Part shown: positions 33,501-36,201 of the stretch, one piece after another
How the letters are laid out: the number at the start of each line of letters is the position of its first letter
How positions within the stretch are numbered: position 1 is the first letter of the stretch
Assembly: GCA_030596605.1 (NCBI GenBank)
Contig: JAUVJI010000027.1
Span: 1-36,201 of the forward strand
Direction: 5' to 3'
Source of the DNA: Bacteroidales bacterium
GTDB taxonomy: Bacteria; Bacteroidota; Bacteroidia; Bacteroidales; JAADJA01
DNA: 36,201 nucleotides
Program-made: the position numbers and the translations under genes
Notes under the pieces: generated by a model
Told to the model about the DNA's origin: nothing
What the model saw: only the letters and a program-made list of their open reading frames with translations
The model's database searches: none

Positions 33501-35264
33501 TCAATATTCACTCAATATCATCTCCCTATTTCCATAAAACTGTGGTGTTTGAATCCCCCGAATTTTGATGGATGTTTCCATCACCTGAGCGGAAACATAA
33601 TCCTGCAATTCACCGGCGGTTATTTTATTATCAGCATTTGCATCTGCATTACCCTGTAATCCTGCACAGAGGTAATAAGTAAATAATCCGGTTTCGGAGG
33701 GATCAAATCCTAATGAAGTCTCATTGAAATCAGAAGAATTGAATACCGTAAAATTCGGATTGCTTAGCCAGGGCTGAACCACCTTTGCTTGAATCCTGAT
33801 GCCTTTCATAGAAACAAGGTTCTTCGTTTCAATTTGCTCACTTGCCCTTGAGTCCCCGGTAAAACAAGCATCCATAAATATAGTCACCGACTTTGCACCA
33901 AGGGCTTCCAAGTTATTGTAAAGTTTATTCAAATCGTATCCCTGACGGTCAAGCGCTTCGATGCGACCATCAGACGGGAATAAATAAATTGTTGAGCCAT
34001 CTTTGGATGGCATACCATGTCCGGAATAGAAAATAAACAGATCGGTTTGCCCTTTTACAATTGCTTTTTGAAGCTCACCGAAATTTGGGTCGAAGTTGTT
34101 ATCAAAGAAGAACCCACTCACATCGTCATTGGTATAGATGTAAACTTTTTGAATGCCCAATACATTCCTGAAATATTCTTTCATCACTTTAGCGTCATTG
34201 GCAGCATAAGGTGCAGGTGCAAAATATTCGTATTTCTCAATTCCGATAATAATGGCTATAGCATCAGGTCGCTGGGTTTTGGATGGGGCAACCTGACGGA
34301 TGTCGATGATGCTCCCAACATTTGCAGTGATCTTATTGGAATTATATTCAAATCGGGCAACCTGTTGTTTCAGGCTTTCAATATCAGGCTTTACTTCAAC
34401 AATAGACGGCTCGGGAGGTTTCTGGTTGAGTGAAATAGGAAGCTGAAATTCTTTCAAACTACCCCTATAATAATCATTTGTGACAGTTAGGTAAACCGGT
34501 AGTTTTCCCTGTGTGGTTACTCGTTTATTTGGACTAAGAGAAATCCAAAATTCTTTTACTTCCCCTATTGAAATATCTCCAAGGTTTCCCTGACCATCAG
34601 AAATGTAAATATTATTATCAGTCGATTCAATCTTGTATGTGGTTTGTTTGGAAATATTCTGGCCGATATTTTGAATAACTAATTTTACTTTGACCAGCTC
34701 TCCTGCCTGTAATTCACCATCTTCTTCAATTGCCCCAGTCCCTTGACCAGCATCAACGATATCGAGTCCGGAGAATACCAATTCAGGTTCCTGAAACTTT
34801 AAAGTGCTTAATATCAGATAGGCAGGATCCATGTCGTAACCAAAATGTTCAGAAACTGAAATTTCAAGTTTATGTTCTGCTGACTTAATATTTAATCCGG
34901 CTTTAATTGAAATATTCACATCAACTTTCTGGTCAGGATAAATAAAGGCGATTTCTGTGCCATCCTCAATGAAAAATTCTTTATCGAAAATATTATCGCT
35001 TACTTTAACAAATAATCCCTGAGCCGGCCCTTTTCCTTCATTTGTGATCTCAATATTCAAATTAGCTGTTTCATTTGCTTCGAGAATACCATTACTGTTT
35101 TTATCCTGAAACTCATATTTAACAAACAAATTCGGCGGTATCCCTCTTTTGTATTCAGGAGTGAGCTTTATTGGTGTAATCTGACTTTTACCTGAAATTA
35201 CCTTTTGGCTTAATGCAGGTAAAGTAAAAAGAATGGCAAGGAATAGAATAGCAAGATTTCTCAT
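33501..35264 (-). CDS. Exported caspase-like cysteine protease (peptidase C14)
   Basis: The 587-aa product has a signal peptide (MRNLAILFLAILFTLPALSQ). Residues ~45-275 hold two CARDB-like beta domains with acidic loops (DKNSNGILEANETANLNIEI; EDGELQAGELVKVKLVIQNI). Residues ~333-580 are a caspase/metacaspase domain: AIIIGIEKYEY, APYAANDAKVM, IFYSGHGMP with catalytic His416, IFMDACFTGDS with catalytic Cys467. An EF-hand-like loop NADANADNKITAGELQDYV occurs at 539-557. Both catalytic residues are intact. The export signal places it in the periplasm or outside, unlike cytoplasmic defence caspases. It heads the minus-strand operon and is separated from the beta-barrel gene by the GxxExxY unit. 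Confidence 0.9.
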   Translation of the reverse strand: MRNLAILFLAILFTLPALSQKVISGKSQITPIKLTPEYKRGIPPNLFVKYEFQDKNSNGILEANETANLNIEITNEGKGPAQGLFVKVSDNIFDKEFFIEDGTEIAFIYPDQKVDVNISIKAGLNIKSAEHKLEISVSEHFGYDMDPAYLILSTLKFQEPELVFSGLDIVDAGQGTGAIEEDGELQAGELVKVKLVIQNIGQNISKQTTYKIESTDNNIYISDGQGNLGDISIGEVKEFWISLSPNKRVTTQGKLPVYLTVTNDYYRGSLKEFQLPISLNQKPPEPSIVEVKPDIESLKQQVARFEYNSNKITANVGSIIDIRQVAPSKTQRPDAIAIIIGIEKYEYFAPAPYAANDAKVMKEYFRNVLGIQKVYIYTNDDVSGFFFDNNFDPNFGELQKAIVKGQTDLFIFYSGHGMPSKDGSTIYLFPSDGRIEALDRQGYDLNKLYNNLEALGAKSVTIFMDACFTGDSRASEQIETKNLVSMKGIRIQAKVVQPWLSNPNFTVFNSSDFNETSLGFDPSETGLFTYYLCAGLQGNADANADNKITAGELQDYVSAQVMETSIKIRGIQTPQFYGNREMILSEY

Positions 35265-35289
35265 TCTGATTCTTGATTATTATTGACCA

Positions 35290-35297
35290 CAAATATA
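35290..35297 (-). promoter_or_regulatory. Possible -7 box for the caspase operon
   Basis: TATATTTG on the minus strand, 25 bp upstream of the caspase ATG, matches TAnnTTTG. The expected -33 position holds only T-rich sequence. Confidence 0.45.
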
Positions 35298-35399
35298 AGA
35301 AATAGATTGATATGAAAAAAATAAAGGACATCTTTTCTATTTCTCAAAAAATGTTCTATTATCAATTATTTGTGGGTATAATAGGGTGGGTAAATAAAA

Positions 35400-35446
35400 A
35401 AATAAAACGCCCTCCTTCGTCAAGCTAAAGCGTGACTTCGGAGGGC
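35400..35446 (-). terminator. Repeat-derived hairpin after tRNA-Ala
   Basis: GCCCTCC (35409-35415) and GGAGGGC (35440-35446) form a perfect 7-bp stem. On the minus strand it lies 5 nt past the tRNA 3' end and is followed by a T-rich tract, so it can act as the tRNA terminator. Positions 35400-35429 are the second copy of the repeat at 28492-28521. Confidence 0.65.
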
Positions 35447-35451
35447 GAAGG

Positions 35452-35525
35452 TGGAGCATATCGGAGTCGAACCGATGACCTCTTGACTGCCAGTCAAACG
35501 CTCTAGCCAACTGAGCTAATGCCCC
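35452..35525 (-). tRNA. tRNA-Ala (anticodon GGC)
   Basis: Read on the minus strand, the 7-bp acceptor GGGGCAT pairs with ATGCTCC (one G-U). The D arm is GCTC...GAGC and the anticodon stem TTTGA/TCAAG encloses CTGGCAG. With U33 as reference, the anticodon is GGC (35491-35489), which decodes the alanine codon GCC. The T arm is ATCGG-TTCGACT-CCGAT. The discriminator is A at 35452 and CCA is not encoded. The fold is complete. Confidence 0.93.
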
Positions 35526-35572
35526 ATTTATTTTCGGGCCTTAGCGAAGTTGCCTGTCCCGATTCTTCGGGA

Positions 35573-35585
35573 AGCTAATGCCCCA
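35573..35585 (-). repeat. Duplicated 5' fragment of tRNA-Ala
   Basis: The 13 bases at 35573-35585 are identical to 35514-35526, which cover the first 12 nucleotides of the tRNA and one flanking base. The duplicate lies about 60 bp upstream of the tRNA on the same strand, beside a TCCCGA-TTCT-TCGGGA hairpin. Confidence 0.75.
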
Positions 35586-35603
35586 AAATAGTTAATTGCG
35601 ATG

Positions 35604-35611
35604 CAAAAGTA
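35604..35611 (-). promoter_or_regulatory. Possible -7 box for tRNA-Ala
   Basis: TACTTTTG on the minus strand matches TAnnTTTG. A TTTG (35638-35635) lies 23 bp upstream, wider than the usual 19-21. A transcript from here would include the duplicated tRNA fragment in its leader. Confidence 0.35.
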
Positions 35612-35746
35612 TAAATTAATCGTAAATTTACAGGCAAAATATATTTATTTTATGAAACAGCCATGAGTACTAAAATACACACATGAAACCCAATATTAAT
35701 GGCTATTTCATCCGTATAAACCTGTCAAATAAAAAATTATAGTAGG

Positions 35747-36201
35747 ATGAAGAGAATCTTTGCAGCCATCAAAATAAATCCGAACGATAAATCTTTACAG
35801 ATTTATAATGAGCTTAAATCAGCGTGCAGGAATGATAAAATAAATTGGGTTGATCCCCACAATCTTCACATTACACTTAAATTCTTTGGCGAAACAGAAG
35901 AAAATAAAATAGCTGATATCGTTTCGGCTTTATTGGAAATAGCAAAACATCATACTGGATTTTCATTTTATTTAAAAGATGTTGGAATTTTTGGAAGCCA
36001 TTACAAACCAAGGGTAATATAGTTTGGTGTAGACAGGATGGGGGAATTAAAAGCCCTGGCTAATGATGTTCTTAATAGAATGGGAGATTTAGGGTTTGAA
36101 AGAGATCGCCAAAATTTTGTACCTCACCTCACAATAGGTAGGATAAAATTCACAGATAATAAAAGATTATTCCAGGAAACAATTGAAAAGTATAAATCGG
36201 T
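35747..36201 (+). pseudogene. RNA 2',3'-cyclic phosphodiesterase (ThpR/LigT-like), interrupted by TAG, partial
   Basis: The frame from the ATG at 35747 reads MKRIFAAIKINP, then the first catalytic motif in NLHITLKFFG, and FYLKDVGIFGSHYKPRVI, then TAG (36020-36022). In the same frame it continues FGVDRMGELKALANDVLNRM, then GFERDRQNFVPHLTIGRIKF with the second H-x-T motif, to the window edge. The family usually has Trp at this point (PRVIW-x-G), so TGG to TAG is the simplest explanation. Known family members hydrolyse 2',3'-cyclic phosphate RNA ends. It may be inactivated or reflect a base error; the end lies beyond the window. Confidence 0.85.

Noticed and set aside
35452..35525. tRNA-Pro (TGG anticodon)
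   Set aside because: Counting from the invariant U33 in the 7-nt loop CTGGCAG puts GGC at positions 34-36, which is alanine.
36020..36022. TAG recoded as an amino acid
   Set aside because: The lipoprotein gene at 10928-11989 ends with TAG where its protein is expected to end, and no suppressor tRNA is seen in the window.

Overview
The window looks like a chromosomal segment of a Bacteroidota bacterium, probably of the Bacteroidales/Marinilabiliales type. It is AT-rich and has few Shine-Dalgarno sites. Several genes have TAnnTTTG -7 boxes, two or three of them with a TTTG box 19-20 bp upstream. It also encodes a type IX secretion (T9SS) sorting domain, a PID-CTERM-like small protein, FISUMP and GEVED domains, and TonB C-terminal domains attached to regulatory proteins. 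These assignments are read from the sequence by eye; no search was run.

Layout. Positions 1-84 hold the first 28 codons of a minus-strand gene resembling a transposase N-terminus. Positions 271-8295 (all minus) are a surface-protein locus: a PID-CTERM-like peptide, a T9SS type A protein with a cohesin-like N-terminus, and two proteins sharing a dockerin-like module. Positions 8.9-17.2 kb are mostly housekeeping: an RluA-type pseudouridine synthase, panB, a lipoprotein, dnaK, udk, a GH109-like Tat-exported oxidoreductase and methylmalonyl-CoA epimerase. They are separated by spacers rich in repeats. At 17.4-21.9 kb a VIT/VWA/TonB-C protein is divergent from an ECF sigma factor and an anti-sigma factor that also ends in a TonB-C domain. 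At 21.9-28.4 kb come rlmN, a universal stress protein, a glutaryl-CoA-dehydrogenase-like enzyme, a sodium:solute symporter, a lipoprotein with an internal duplication and a frameshifted BamA-like outer-membrane protein. At 28.7-35.3 kb (all minus) lies an accessory-looking operon: exported caspase-like protease, a decayed GxxExxY cassette with terminal inverted repeats, a small beta-barrel, a FISUMP lipoprotein and a SIR2-family protein. It is followed by tRNA-Ala(GGC) and a 2'-5' RNA ligase/ThpR gene carrying a premature TAG.

Most notable. (1) At least seven stretches of non-coding DNA are built from 7-bp units of unrelated sequence, one of them forming the 5' end of the rluA-like gene. (2) A hairpin family has fixed geometry, 13-nt arms around a 21-nt loop, in three spacers. 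(3) A 490-bp GxxExxY unit with 18-bp perfect terminal inverted repeats sits inside the caspase-to-SIR2 operon. (4) Three genes are broken by single-base lesions whose downstream frames still read as the same family, so either real decay or base-level assembly errors must be settled. (5) Two gene sets may act as systems: sigma/anti-sigma-TonB with VIT-VWA-TonB, and caspase/OMP/FISUMP/SIR2.
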